Positions 1-8,827 of a DNA stretch of 64,000 nt are shown piece by piece. This DNA is from Bacillus albus (lineage in GTDB: Bacteria; Bacillota; Bacilli; Bacillales; Bacillaceae_G): the NCBI RefSeq assembly GCF_001884185.1, contig NZ_MAOE01000048.1, positions 41,886-105,885 on the forward strand. The letters are read 5' to 3'. Under the pieces are notes generated by a model. The model was not told where the DNA came from. It did not search any database and was given only the letters and a program-made list of their open reading frames with translations. The first letter of the stretch is position 1. Each line of letters begins with the position of its first letter. A program made the translations under genes and the position numbers.

Positions 1-27
1 CTATTGAACACGAAAGGGGAAAGAAAA

Positions 28-1230
28 TTGGAGAAAAAATTATATTACACTGACGCTTATAAGCAAGACTTTACTACTACAATTATAAAGCAAGATTATG
101 ATAAAGACGGTAACTTATACGTTGTTTTAAACGAAACGGCATTTTATCCGACAGGTGGCGGACAACCATTTGATACTGGTACACTAAATGAAATCGATGT
201 AATCAATGTAGAAGAGGTAAATGGAGAAATTCGTCACTTCATTGTAGAACAATTACATACAGAAGAAGTTGAAGGGAAAATCAATTGGGAGCGCCGTTTT
301 GATCATATGCAACAACATGCGGCTCAGCACATTTTATCTGCTGCTTTTTGGGATCATTTTAACGTACCTACGATTGGATTCCATCTTGGTAAAGAGACGG
401 TAACAATTGATTTAGAAACAGAAAATCTGCATGCAGAAACAGTTGAAAAAGCAGTACAAATTGCAAACAAAATTGTTTTTGAAAACCATCCCATCCGCAT
501 CCAGTGGATGAACTTAGAAGAAGCGAAAACATTGCCCCTTCGTAAAGAACCGACTATGACAGAAAATATACGCGTTGTTATTATCGAAAATTATGACTAC
601 AACGGCTGTGGCGGAACACATCCGAAACGTACTGGTGAAGTAGGTCCTATTCAAGTACTAGGATGGGAGCGTAATAAAGGCGGGATAAGATTAACGTTTA
701 TAGCTGGCTGGCGTACACTAAATCTTATGGAGCAACAGCAACAAATTATAAAGGATGTTTCTAAACAATTAAACAGTAGCGAGATTGATATTCCAGCAAA
801 AGTAGCACAACTGCTTACTTCTCAAAAAGAAAACGAAAAAGCAATACAAACAATGAATGAAAAATTATTATATGCAGAGGCAAATGAACTACTGCAACAG
901 CCTGCCGAAATACATGCTGGCATACTTATTTCTCGAGTATTTACAAATCGTTCTATGCAAGAAATCGCAAAACTTTCTGCTATTATTATAGAACAACAAG
1001 AGCATGCCATTACATATTTCGTTATCGAAAATGAGGACAAATTACAATGCATCCTCGCTTGCGGAAAAACAGTCACACTTGATATGAACGCCCTTTTAAA
1101 AGATGCTCTTCCTACAATTGAAGGCAAAGGTGGTGGAAATAACAAGAGTGCGCGCGGCGGCGGAAAAGCGGTTATGACCGGGGACGAGTTTTTAAATCAG
1201 CTTGTTTCTTCTTTACAGTCAGCGGTGTGA
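28..1230 (+). CDS. Alanyl-tRNA editing protein (AlaX-type deacylase with DHHA1 domain)
   Basis: Predicted cytoplasmic trans-editing enzyme that hydrolyses mischarged Ser-tRNA(Ala) or Gly-tRNA(Ala). The N-terminal half resembles the AlaRS OB-like and tRNA_SAD editing region: a FYPTGGGQPFDTG segment near residue 40, a zinc-binding HxxxH (HAAQH) near residues 97-101, and CGGTH near residues 194-198. The C-terminal part ends in a glycine-rich GKGGGNNKSARGGGK stretch typical of DHHA1. At about 400 residues it is the long AlaX form and lacks any aminoacylation domain. I chose the TTG at 28 because an AAAGGGGAA ribosome binding site lies just upstream; a TTG at position 4 also keeps the frame but has no visible site. 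The window begins here, so the promoter is not visible. Confidence 0.88.
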   Translation: MEKKLYYTDAYKQDFTTTIIKQDYDKDGNLYVVLNETAFYPTGGGQPFDTGTLNEIDVINVEEVNGEIRHFIVEQLHTEEVEGKINWERRFDHMQQHAAQHILSAAFWDHFNVPTIGFHLGKETVTIDLETENLHAETVEKAVQIANKIVFENHPIRIQWMNLEEAKTLPLRKEPTMTENIRVVIIENYDYNGCGGTHPKRTGEVGPIQVLGWERNKGGIRLTFIAGWRTLNLMEQQQQIIKDVSKQLNSSEIDIPAKVAQLLTSQKENEKAIQTMNEKLLYAEANELLQQPAEIHAGILISRVFTNRSMQEIAKLSAIIIEQQEHAITYFVIENEDKLQCILACGKTVTLDMNALLKDALPTIEGKGGGNNKSARGGGKAVMTGDEFLNQLVSSLQSAV

Positions 1231-1274
1231 AATATTTTTGCGAAGGATAGCTAATAGCTATCCTTCATCTATAC

Positions 1275-1718
1275 TTACAGGCTTATATTTTGTTTTAATC
1301 CTTGATAACTCCCTGCATTTGCAAACCCTTCATTTACCAGTTTTATAAAAGTTTCCGAAAAACCATAATGGCTTAATTCGTTAATCGGTACCATTTGCAC
1401 ATCATGAATCGGATTATGATCAAACTCATTAGAAGGTAGCGTAATTTCACCCTCAATCCTTTCAAGCAGAAACGTAATATGTAATAAAGATGGGCTAGCA
1501 TCCGGTTTATCACAAACATAGAGTAGCTTCTTAATTTTAACTTCTAACCCTGTTTCTTCTCTCATTTCTCGAATCATTGCTTCTTCTAACGTTTCACCGT
1601 TCTCTACTCTTCCTCCAGGTAAAGACCAATTCCGATTAGCAACTTTTTGCTTTACTAGTAATACCTTTTCATCTTCAATTAAAATTCCCGTAACTCGAAC
1701 TTGCATTACATTTTCCAT
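1275..1718 (-). CDS. NUDIX hydrolase
   Basis: NUDIX-fold pyrophosphohydrolase of about 147 residues. The Nudix box is intact: GRVENGETLEEAMIREMREETGL holds the G(x5)E(x7)REUxEE pattern with its metal-binding glutamates near residues 40-62. The substrate cannot be named from sequence. I place the start at the ATG at 1718, which follows AGGAG with 8-base spacing; an upstream in-frame ATG at 1763 has no ribosome binding site. The gene is single and faces away from the SAP-domain gene at 1823, so the roughly 100-bp gap holds two divergent promoters. A second unrelated NUDIX gene lies at 43174-43587. Confidence 0.9.
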   Translation of the reverse strand: MENVMQVRVTGILIEDEKVLLVKQKVANRNWSLPGGRVENGETLEEAMIREMREETGLEVKIKKLLYVCDKPDASPSLLHITFLLERIEGEITLPSNEFDHNPIHDVQMVPINELSHYGFSETFIKLVNEGFANAGSYQGLKQNISL

Positions 1719-1768
1719 ATGCAATCTCCTCTTCCCGTTATATTTACAAATTAATCCTTCCACAAAAA

Positions 1769-1782
1769 GAACGTATGTTTTA
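1769..1782. promoter_or_regulatory. LexA-like (SOS) box upstream of SAP-domain gene
   Basis: AGAACGTATGTTTT matches the Bacillus LexA consensus CGAACRNRYGTTYC at 12 of 14 positions. It overlaps the start of a TATAAT hexamer at 1781-1786 that could be the -10 of the SAP-domain gene. Binding is inferred, not shown. Confidence 0.35.
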
Positions 1783-1822
1783 TAATTAAAGAAAATTATG
1801 GAAGAAAGAAGTTGTTACATCT

Positions 1823-2404
1823 ATGCGTCCACCTTTAACAAAGTCTATATCACTTGAAGATTTCCAAAACTTTTATTGGTTAAAAGCAGAACTCCAAACA
1901 TTTTGTCGTGAGCATGGTTTGCCAGCTAGTGGCTCTAAGATTGAAATAACCGAGCGTATCTCACATTATTTACATACTGGTAAAATATTAAAAAACAGCT
2001 CTGGTCAAAAGGTGAGTAAAGCTTCCCTCTCTTATAAAGAACTTTCTCTTCAAACGATTATTACTAACAATCACCGCTGTAGCGAAGATGTTCGTGCTTT
2101 TTTCAAAGAAAAAATCGGAGCAAACTTCCGTTTTACAGTAGCTCTCCAAAAATTTTTTAAAGAGAATGTTGGAAAAACATATGAAGACGCGATAACGTTT
2201 TGGTATGAAGAAAACGAACGAAAAAAAGATCCTACATACAAAACAACTATTAGCGCGCAGTTTGAATACAATCGCTTTACTCGCGACTTTTTCGAAGATC
2301 CAAATAACAAAGGCAGATCAAAAGCTGATGCTATCGCTGCTTGGAATGAAATAAAAGCAAAACCTGGTAGCAATGCCTATGTTCCTCAAAAAGTAGAAAA
2401 CTAG
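1823..2404 (+). CDS. SAP domain-containing protein
   Basis: A 193-residue protein with an N-terminal SAP-type helix-extension-helix motif (residues about 10-50, with FCREHGLPASGSKIEITERI at its core), a fold usually associated with DNA or RNA binding. The remaining 130 residues are lysine- and aromatic-rich and resemble a domain that usually accompanies SAP in bacteria (DUF6434, recalled rather than searched). The protein is basic and lacks a signal peptide, so a cytoplasmic nucleic-acid-associated role is plausible. The ribosome binding site is weak (GGAAGAAAGAAG, distant from the ATG). A TATAAT at 1781-1786 and an overlapping LexA-like box at 1769-1782 raise the possibility of damage-inducible expression. 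No enzyme activity can be assigned. Confidence 0.75.
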   Translation: MRPPLTKSISLEDFQNFYWLKAELQTFCREHGLPASGSKIEITERISHYLHTGKILKNSSGQKVSKASLSYKELSLQTIITNNHRCSEDVRAFFKEKIGANFRFTVALQKFFKENVGKTYEDAITFWYEENERKKDPTYKTTISAQFEYNRFTRDFFEDPNNKGRSKADAIAAWNEIKAKPGSNAYVPQKVEN

Positions 2405-2411
2405 TTCTTTT

Positions 2412-3503
2412 CTAGTCTTCTACTTTTTCAAATAATAGTGCTAACCCTATTCCACCACCAATTCCTAACGTCGCAATTCCATATTTCATATACTCCCTTT
2501 GTGCCTGATAAAACAAACGTGTTACAAGCATAGCACCAGATGCACCATACGGGTGACCGAGCGCAATTGCTCCACCATTTACATTTAATTTTTCAAAAGG
2601 AATTTGTAACTCCTTTGCACAAGCAACAACCTTTGAAGCAAATGCTTCATTGATTTCAAAATAATCGATGTCCTCTACTTCCATATTCATTTCGTTTAAT
2701 AATTTGTTCAACGCAAATATCGGACCAGTCCCCGGAAGATTTGGATCCACTCCAACTACAGCACTACGAACGAAACGAAGTACAGGCTTGTATCCTAATT
2801 TTCGGGCTTGCCCCTCTTCCATTACAAGAACAGCACATGCTCCGTCATTTACACCGCACGAATTACCTGCCGTTACTGTACCATTTTGTAAAAATGCAGG
2901 CTTAGTTCTTTTAATCATTCTTTCATAATTCATTTCTCGTTTTATAGCTTCGTCAAAAGAGCCATTAAACGGAAGTATTTCATCTTGTAAATATCTATTT
3001 TCTACTGCTTTCAGTGTCCGCTTATAACTAAGACAAGCGTATTCATCTTGCATTTCTCGCGTTATATTATAATGCTCTGCAACATATTCAGCTGCCACTC
3101 CCATATTAGGATCACCAATTATTTCCGGTGAAAATCGCGCTCTATTTTGAAAAGGTGATGTACTTGTACTCTCTACTCCTCCTGCAATATAACAAGTACC
3201 TGCCCCGCCTTGAATGAAATGACATGCGGTGCGAATCGCCTCCAATCCAGCACCACATTGCCGATCAATCGTTACACCAGGAATATGATAGCCAAGTCCT
3301 GCCTCTAAAGCAGATAATCTCGCAACATTCCCTCCTGGTCCAACAACATTTCCTAATATAACATCGTCTATTTCTCTCTCAATTCCTTTACTTAAAAACG
3401 TGAGAAGCGGCGTTACTAATTGCTGAACTTCATAATCTTTCAACATCCCATTTTTCTTACCAATAGGTGTCCTTTTCGCTTCTACAATAACCGCTCTATT
3501 CAT
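2412..3503 (-). CDS. yhfS: Thiolase family protein (acetyl-CoA acetyltransferase-like, YhfS)
   Basis: Last gene of the bioY-yhfT-yhfS operon; its ATG at 3503 follows GGGAGAAG and overlaps the end of yhfT by 8 bp. It has the thiolase fold: nucleophilic Cys in DRQCGAGLEA (about residue 81), NEAFA, and the catalytic His in GGAIALGHPYGASGA. The C-terminal motif that normally reads CxGGG is here ATLGIGGGIG, so the second catalytic cysteine (the general acid/base) is a glycine; the codon is clearly GGA. At 363 residues it is slightly shorter than typical thiolases of about 390. Control by BirA suggests a role tied to biotin or its acyl precursor, possibly acting on acyl-CoA made by YhfT, but the reaction is unknown. 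Confidence 0.85.
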   Translation of the reverse strand: MNRAVIVEAKRTPIGKKNGMLKDYEVQQLVTPLLTFLSKGIEREIDDVILGNVVGPGGNVARLSALEAGLGYHIPGVTIDRQCGAGLEAIRTACHFIQGGAGTCYIAGGVESTSTSPFQNRARFSPEIIGDPNMGVAAEYVAEHYNITREMQDEYACLSYKRTLKAVENRYLQDEILPFNGSFDEAIKREMNYERMIKRTKPAFLQNGTVTAGNSCGVNDGACAVLVMEEGQARKLGYKPVLRFVRSAVVGVDPNLPGTGPIFALNKLLNEMNMEVEDIDYFEINEAFASKVVACAKELQIPFEKLNVNGGAIALGHPYGASGAMLVTRLFYQAQREYMKYGIATLGIGGGIGLALLFEKVED

Positions 3504-4959
3504 ATATCTTCTCCCGGTTTTCAATCATATTTTTTGCTACAATACGAGCGATTTTACCGCTGTCTGTATACGGTATTTCATCTACAAAATGCCATTCTTT
3601 CGGTATTTTAAACGAGGATAATCGTTGTAAGCAAAAACTTTTTAATTGTTGCTTCGTAGCGCCTCCTTTTACGATGGCGACAGGCTTTTCGCCCCAATAA
3701 CTATCATTCACACCAACTACAACTATTTCATCTACAGCTGGATGTTCATGTAATACACTTTCTATTTCTTCTGGGAAAATATTAATTCCTCCAAATAAAA
3801 TCATATTCTTCTCTCTACCGACAATATAAATAAACCCTTCTTCATCTTCATACCCTACATCCCGTACCGTCATCCAACCATCCGTACTCATCTCTGGAAC
3901 TAAAATCCCATTTAATATGTATCCCATAAAAAACTGATCACTTTTTACATAAACAGTTCCTATCTCACCTTTCTGTACTTCTTCTCCTGCTTCATTACAT
4001 ATTCGAACTTGCACATTGTGACAAGGTTTCCCTACTGAATTTGGCCTTCTATCGCTTTCTTCATCAATTAGTGCTGTTACAAAACTTAGTTCCGACGCAC
4101 CGTAAAATTCATATTTTTGCGCATAAGGAAATATACTCTTAATTTTTTCTTTCGCTTCAGCTACCCATTTCGCTCCTGACGAAATAATTTTCATTTTATT
4201 TTCTATTACTCTATTTTCTTTATATAAAGATTCCAGCATTGTCGGCACTGTATACATGACCGAAATATGTTCTATTTCTAACCTATCCAGCACTTGATCT
4301 GAAATAAACTTTCTCATAATATGCACCGTTTGTCCTATATGTAATGCACTTATTGCACCGTATAAAAAAAGAGAATGAACGAGCGTCCCAGCTATTAAAA
4401 TAGAATCTTCTTTTTTCATATGAAAATCATGTATATTGCAATCAAAACTATGAACCCATGATTGTTGTGCACGTAAAAACGCTTTTGCTTTTCCAGTTGA
4501 TCCTGATGTAAATCCCATATAAAACGGAGCATTTTGTACATTTTCTACAGGCTGATATGTAGGAAGATAGTGCTCTATCATTCTTTTCCACTCATCAATT
4601 TCTATTACTCTTCCTTCTTCATCCGGTAGATCATTTACCTTATATCGCTCTGTCACAATCACATCCGGATTACTGATTGCAATTCTTTCTTTAAGCTCAT
4701 CCTGTTTCCACCTTATATCTAATGGTACACAAACCCATCCTGCCATAGCAGCACCTGCAAATAGTTGTAAAAACTCTATACGATTTTCTAATACAATTGC
4801 TATCGTTTTATTCTTCGATTCTTTTTCACTCAACCAGTTTGTTACTTTACATACTGACTCAAACCAATCTTTATATGTTAAAACTCGATTATTTTCCTTT
4901 ATTGCTATTTTATTTGGTTGTAACGAGGCATGCTCTTTATATTCTTTTGTAATCCCCAT
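3496..4959 (-). CDS. yhfT: Acyl-CoA synthetase (AMP-binding, YhfT-like)
   Basis: ANL-superfamily acyl-CoA ligase of 487 residues, which activates a carboxylic acid through an acyl-adenylate. Visible motifs: the phosphate-binding loop GFTSGSTGKAKAF, YGASEL (adenine contact), VRDVGYEDEEG with the ribose-binding Asp, and the C-terminal catalytic Lys in PYTDSGKIARI. I set the start at the ATG at 4957-4959; about 70 extra in-frame upstream codons overlap bioY and do not look like ligase. It lies between bioY and yhfS, so the operon couples biotin uptake with an acyl-CoA ligase and a thiolase-like protein, as in the BirA-controlled yhfUTS operon of B. subtilis. The acyl substrate is unknown. Confidence 0.87.
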   Translation of the reverse strand: MGITKEYKEHASLQPNKIAIKENNRVLTYKDWFESVCKVTNWLSEKESKNKTIAIVLENRIEFLQLFAGAAMAGWVCVPLDIRWKQDELKERIAISNPDVIVTERYKVNDLPDEEGRVIEIDEWKRMIEHYLPTYQPVENVQNAPFYMGFTSGSTGKAKAFLRAQQSWVHSFDCNIHDFHMKKEDSILIAGTLVHSLFLYGAISALHIGQTVHIMRKFISDQVLDRLEIEHISVMYTVPTMLESLYKENRVIENKMKIISSGAKWVAEAKEKIKSIFPYAQKYEFYGASELSFVTALIDEESDRRPNSVGKPCHNVQVRICNEAGEEVQKGEIGTVYVKSDQFFMGYILNGILVPEMSTDGWMTVRDVGYEDEEGFIYIVGREKNMILFGGINIFPEEIESVLHEHPAVDEIVVVGVNDSYWGEKPVAIVKGGATKQQLKSFCLQRLSSFKIPKEWHFVDEIPYTDSGKIARIVAKNMIENREKIYE

Positions 4960-4980
4960 TTGAGACGTCCTTCCCTTACA

Positions 4981-5017
4981 AAATAATAAAAAGAAACACG
5001 CAATGAACGTGTTTCTT
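4981..5017 (-). terminator. Weak intergenic hairpin between bioY and yhfT
   Basis: A 10-bp stem (4991-5000 with 5008-5017, loop of 7) is followed on the minus strand by a T-rich run. It probably reduces read-through from bioY into yhfT, or protects the bioY transcript end. Confidence 0.6.
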
Positions 5018-5024
5018 CTCTTTC

Positions 5025-5600
5025 TTATCCTGCATTTGTATATTTCCCACTCTTTAGGGCAGGCGTAATAATATGTTTCAATGAACGATGTAATTTCGTT
5101 ACGAGAATTGCTCCTATAATCGCTTTTATGCAATCCCCTGGTAAAAATACAACACTTACTTTCATCGTCTGCCATATAGAAATATCCATTACGAAAGCTT
5201 GTACAATAATACCAAATACATAAACTACGAAAATACCACCAATTATATTAATACATAATACCTTTATTATAGAAACTTCACGTAAACGCTCAATTAAATA
5301 ACCGATGACAAACGCTCCAACGATATAACCGAGTAAATATCCTGCACTTGGTCCAACAAATACACCTGGACCACCGCGGCCACCAGCAAGTAATGGTGCA
5401 CCTACTCCTACAATAAGTAAGAAAATCAGCTGACTTAATGCACCTAGTCGTGACCCTAACACCCCACCAGCAAGCATAACACCAAGTGATTGTAATGTAA
5501 TAGGAACTGGTGTAATAGCAAGAGCAATTGGAGGTATTAACCCTAACACTCCCATAATAGAACTAAATAAAGCGACGAAAACTAAGTTTTTTGTATTCAT
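5025..5600 (-). CDS. bioY: Biotin transporter BioY (ECF S component)
   Basis: Integral membrane substrate-binding subunit of an energy-coupling-factor biotin transporter, 191 residues with about six hydrophobic segments. It shows BioY hallmarks: an early TPVPITLQSLGVMLAGGVLG segment and a glycine-rich GRGGPGVFVGPSAGYLLGY loop. The ECF ATPases and T component are not nearby; shared modules elsewhere are usual. The ATG at 5600 is preceded by AGGAG. Upstream lie a consensus sigma-A promoter and a BirA-type operator, so it is predicted to be repressed when biotin is plentiful. It is the first gene of the operon with yhfT and yhfS. Confidence 0.93.
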   Translation of the reverse strand: MNTKNLVFVALFSSIMGVLGLIPPIALAITPVPITLQSLGVMLAGGVLGSRLGALSQLIFLLIVGVGAPLLAGGRGGPGVFVGPSAGYLLGYIVGAFVIGYLIERLREVSIIKVLCINIIGGIFVVYVFGIIVQAFVMDISIWQTMKVSVVFLPGDCIKAIIGAILVTKLHRSLKHIITPALKSGKYTNAG

Positions 5601-5615
5601 ATTTGCTTCTCCTAT

Positions 5616-5646
5616 TTGTAAACTCGAAATGTTTTTCAGGTAACAT
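5616..5646. promoter_or_regulatory. BirA (biotin repressor) operator
   Basis: TTGTAAAC (5616-5623) and GGTAACAT (5639-5646) form an imperfect inverted repeat with 15 bases between the TGTAAAC and GGTAACA cores, as in Bacillus BirA boxes. It lies just downstream of the bioY -10 element, where bound BirA would block transcription. Confidence 0.75.
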
Positions 5647-5658
5647 ATTATAGGAGTT

Positions 5659-5687
5659 ATATTATCTTTCTATTTAGCTTTTGTCAA
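5659..5687 (-). promoter_or_regulatory. bioY sigma-A promoter
   Basis: On the minus strand, TTGACA (5682-5687), a 17-base spacer and TAATAT (5659-5664) form a near-consensus promoter directed at bioY, directly abutting the BirA operator. Confidence 0.8.
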
Positions 5688-5723
5688 CTTGTTTTCTGTA
5701 TCGGTTTACAAACATATTTTTTA

Positions 5724-7337
5724 TTATTTTTCTTTATGCAAATGCTCAAGTTCTTTCCGAAGCGCCTGCTTTAAAAACTTCCCAACAGATGTTTTCGGTA
5801 TTTCTTCCATAAATACAATATCGTCTGGTAACCACCATTTCGCAAACTGTGGTTTTAAAAATTCATATATTTCTTCTTTCGTTACCGTACTATTTTTCTT
5901 TTGAACGACGCAGGCAACTGGGCGCTCTTGCCACTGCGGATGAGGAACGGCAACGACAGCTGCTTCAAATATAGCATCATGTGCCATTAAAGCATTTTCA
6001 AGGTCAACTGAAGAAATCCACTCGCCCCCGCTTTTAATGACATCTTTCGTACGGTCAACGATTTTCACGCAGCCTTCCTCGTCAACTGTTACAACATCAC
6101 CAGTATATAACCATCCATCGCGAAAACCTTCAACAGTACGCTCATCGTTATAATAGCTTTCAGCGATCCATGGCGCTCGTAAACATAGTTCTCCCATCTC
6201 CGTACTATCCCACTTCACTTCACCATTTGTGCCGACTACTTTCATCTCTACACCAGGGACAAGATACCCTTGTTTTGATCTAATTTCTAATTGCTCTTCA
6301 TATGATAATTCTGTTTCATAACTTTTTAAACGTGCAAGTGTTACGAGTGGGCTTGTTTCGGTCATACCATATGCATGGATGAACGGAACATTATATTTCT
6401 GTTCAAATGCTTTAATAACACTTTTCGGTGCAGCTGCACCACCGCATAGTATTCTCGTCATACTAGATAAATCGTAACTATTATTTTCTAACTCTTGTAA
6501 TACACCGAGCCAAATTGTTGGCACACCAGCAGCTAACGTCACTTTTTCAGATTGGATCATTTCTAATAAAATTTTTGGCGTAAACATCGGTCCTGGAAGA
6601 ACTTGTTTTGATCCAAACCAAGTAGCAGCGAAAGGGAGTCCCCAAGCATTCACATGGAACATCGGTACAATCGCCATTGCTGCATCACTTTCCGATAAAG
6701 CAGCTGTATCCGCTAAACCGAGTGCCATGCAATGCAGTATAGTACTACGATGCGTATATACAACACCTTTTGGATTTCCTGTAGTCGCTGACGTATAACA
6801 CATACCAGCAGGTGTATTTTCATCAATATCTTTTACAAATTGGAAATTTGGATCGCCTTCTTCTAATAGCTTTTCATAATGATATACAGGTTCTAGCGTA
6901 GTATTTGGTAGTTCATCTTTATCAGTCATAATAATGTAGGCTTGTACTGTTGATAGTTGTGATTGAATATTTTCAACGAGTGGTACGAGATCTTCATCTA
7001 TAAGTAGAATGCGATCTTCTGCGTGCTGAATAATATATGAAATATGTTGAGGAGATAAACGAATATTAATTGTGTGTAAAACGGAAGCAATACCAGGAAT
7101 AGCAAAATATGCTTCCACATGTCGATGATGATTCCACGCTAACGTTCCTATACGCTCGCCTTCTTTAATTCCTAACTTTTTTAACGCACTGGAAAGTCTT
7201 CTCGTCCTTTCACCTAACTGCTTATACGTTAAAGTCGTAATTGTATCATGTGTCCGTGAAACAATTTCTTTCTTTGAAAACAGTTTTTCTGCTCTTTCCA
7301 TCATAGAACTAATTGTTAGCGGTACATTCATCATCAT
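5724..7337 (-). CDS. Long- or medium-chain fatty-acid-CoA ligase (AMP-binding)
   Basis: A second ANL acyl-CoA ligase, 537 residues. Motifs: [16 protein letters not shown] (P-loop), [34 protein letters not shown] (A8 hinge) and the C-terminal lysine in [14 protein letters not shown]. The full-length sequence resembles the AlkK-type fatty-acyl-CoA synthetases rather than YhfT. Three ATG codons begin the gene; the first follows AAAGGAGG by 11 bases. It converges with nothing and precedes bioY on the same strand, but the BirA promoter lies between them, so it is probably transcribed on its own. Likely role: activation of free fatty acids for beta-oxidation or lipid synthesis. Confidence 0.88.
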   Translation of the reverse strand: MMMNVPLTISSMMERAEKLFSKKEIVSRTHDTITTLTYKQLGERTRRLSSALKKLGIKEGERIGTLAWNHHRHVEAYFAIPGIASVLHTINIRLSPQHISYIIQHAEDRILLIDEDLVPLVENIQSQLSTVQAYIIMTDKDELPNTTLEPVYHYEKLLEEGDPNFQFVKDIDENTPAGMCYTSATTGNPKGVVYTHRSTILHCMALGLADTAALSESDAAMAIVPMFHVNAWGLPFAATWFGSKQVLPGPMFTPKILLEMIQSEKVTLAAGVPTIWLGVLQELENNSYDLSSMTRILCGGAAAPKSVIKAFEQKYNVPFIHAYGMTETSPLVTLARLKSYETELSYEEQLEIRSKQGYLVPGVEMKVVGTNGEVKWDSTEMGELCLRAPWIAESYYNDERTVEGFRDGWLYTGDVVTVDEEGCVKIVDRTKDVIKSGGEWISSVDLENALMAHDAIFEAAVVAVPHPQWQERPVACVVQKKNSTVTKEEIYEFLKPQFAKWWLPDDIVFMEEIPKTSVGKFLKQALRKELEHLHKEK

Positions 7338-7422
7338 ATTGGTTATATCCTCCTTTAAAGCGTTTTCATTTTTGTTTATTATAACAGACTTCTACAAATA
7401 ACCACTATATTTTTCTGTATTT

Positions 7423-7498
7423 TCTGAATTATTTCTTTGGAAATAATTCAGAGCGAGAAAAAACATGTTTTGATACGTTGATTCGAAACATGTTTTTT
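7423..7498. other. Twin hairpins in a 320-bp gene-free gap
   Basis: The gap 7338-7658 holds two adjacent inverted repeats. The first has perfect 12-bp arms (7423-7434 and 7441-7452, loop CTTTGG). The second has 13-bp arms (7458-7470 and 7486-7498) with T-runs on both strands, and could terminate the leftward gene ending at 7659. Nothing coding was recognised here. Confidence 0.6.
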
Positions 7499-7658
7499 AT
7501 TTTTTATAAACTATCTACCTTTTCCCTTACATTCTTCTATACATTTTTGTATGTCATATAGCGACAGTATATGTTGTCATCTCTTTATATAAGGCGTATT
7601 CATATATATGTAAAATATTACTCCTATTAACTTCTCTAATAAAACCACTTTTCAATAA

Positions 7659-7862
7659 TCATAACGGCTTCTGCTTAAACTTTTCATAATGTCGTACTTT
7701 TAATAAAAGGACATTCCCGCAATCTGTACAAATATAAGCATCTACTGGTGAAGATGTGAACATCGTCTCCTTTTTCCGTATTTGTGCATAACCGACAAAC
7801 TCACCTTCTCCTATATTTTGAGAACCACAATTAGAGCATGTCTGCACGTCTTTCTGTTTCAT
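7659..7862 (-). CDS. Small zinc-ribbon protein
   Basis: A 67-residue protein with two CxxC pairs, CSNCGSQNIG near residue 9 and CTDCGNVLLL near residue 45, spaced like a zinc ribbon. It starts at an ATG preceded by AAAGGTGG. No signal peptide or membrane segment. Proteins of this type in Bacillus are generally annotated as hypothetical; a nucleic-acid or metal-binding role is plausible but unproved. Confidence 0.7.
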   Translation of the reverse strand: MKQKDVQTCSNCGSQNIGEGEFVGYAQIRKKETMFTSSPVDAYICTDCGNVLLLKVRHYEKFKQKPL

Positions 7863-8014
7863 GAGAGCACCACCTTTAATCTGTTTCTACTCCCTTCGAC
7901 AGTTCACTTCCATTTCCCTTCCAAAAAACCTCTTATTCTCTTACATTTCAACAGGAATCTTAGAACACACATCGTATATGTACTATGAAATATATTTATT
8001 GACGGAGGAATTTT

Positions 8015-8827
8015 ATGACTACGATTATGACGCTTAATACAGCTCAAGAAATTGAAAACGCAGAAATACATATGCTTTCTTCTAGATTAACGCTATTGCA
8101 AGCAATAAGCGGAAATCCAATGCAAATACAAATGAAAAAGTTCGGGAGTGCCACTGCTTTTTCATCAAAAGTAATTGCTGGTCCGGCTTTTAATACGGTA
8201 AAAGGTATTACATTTACAAATACAGATACGGTAGATGAAATTATCTCTTATTATCAATCACTACAAATCCCTTGTCGTTTTGAAATTACACCCGCTCAAG
8301 GTACAGCTGAACTATTTCATTACTTATCTGAAAAAGGTTTTTATCAATCTAGCTTCCATACTGCTTTATATAGTATACCGAGAGAAGATTCATCCCTTCT
8401 TCCTTCTAACATTTTAGTACGCCAACTAAAAGAAAATGAATTTCATATTTTTGCAGACATATATGTACGTGGATTTAACATGCCATCCTTTACAAAAGAT
8501 GGAGTTCGCCAAAATAACGAAATTCTTTACGATAAACCAGGATGGCATTTTTTCATAGCAGAAATTCAAAATACTCCTGCAGGCATTGGTGTCCTGTACA
8601 TAAATAATGGGATTGCTTCATTAGCTGCTTCTGCTACTTTGCCAGAATTTCAACGTAAAGGCTGTCATACTGCATTAATTCAAAAACGAATAGAAAAAGC
8701 TATAGCGACAAACTGTCATTTAATAGTTGGACAAGCCCGCTTTGGTAGCAGCATTCAAAACAATATGGAACGTGCCCATATGAAAATTGCTTATACAAAA
8801 TCAATATGGACTGCAAAAGACATATAA
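8015..8827 (+). CDS. GNAT family N-acetyltransferase
   Basis: A 270-residue acetyltransferase. The C-terminal half carries the GNAT core: a beta strand GIGVLYINNGIASLAASATL, then the acetyl-CoA pyrophosphate loop PEFQRKGCHTALIQKRI (the Q/RxxGxG/A signature, here RKGCHT), and a typical last strand YTKSIW. The N-terminal 130 residues are a diverged second half, as in double-GNAT proteins. ATG at 8015 follows GGAGG. No operon partner. Substrate unknown. Confidence 0.82.
   Translation: MTTIMTLNTAQEIENAEIHMLSSRLTLLQAISGNPMQIQMKKFGSATAFSSKVIAGPAFNTVKGITFTNTDTVDEIISYYQSLQIPCRFEITPAQGTAELFHYLSEKGFYQSSFHTALYSIPREDSSLLPSNILVRQLKENEFHIFADIYVRGFNMPSFTKDGVRQNNEILYDKPGWHFFIAEIQNTPAGIGVLYINNGIASLAASATLPEFQRKGCHTALIQKRIEKAIATNCHLIVGQARFGSSIQNNMERAHMKIAYTKSIWTAKDI

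Noticed and set aside
4960-5175. 72 additional in-frame codons upstream of yhfT
   Set aside because: They overlap bioY, lack an SD and have no similarity to acyl-CoA ligases.
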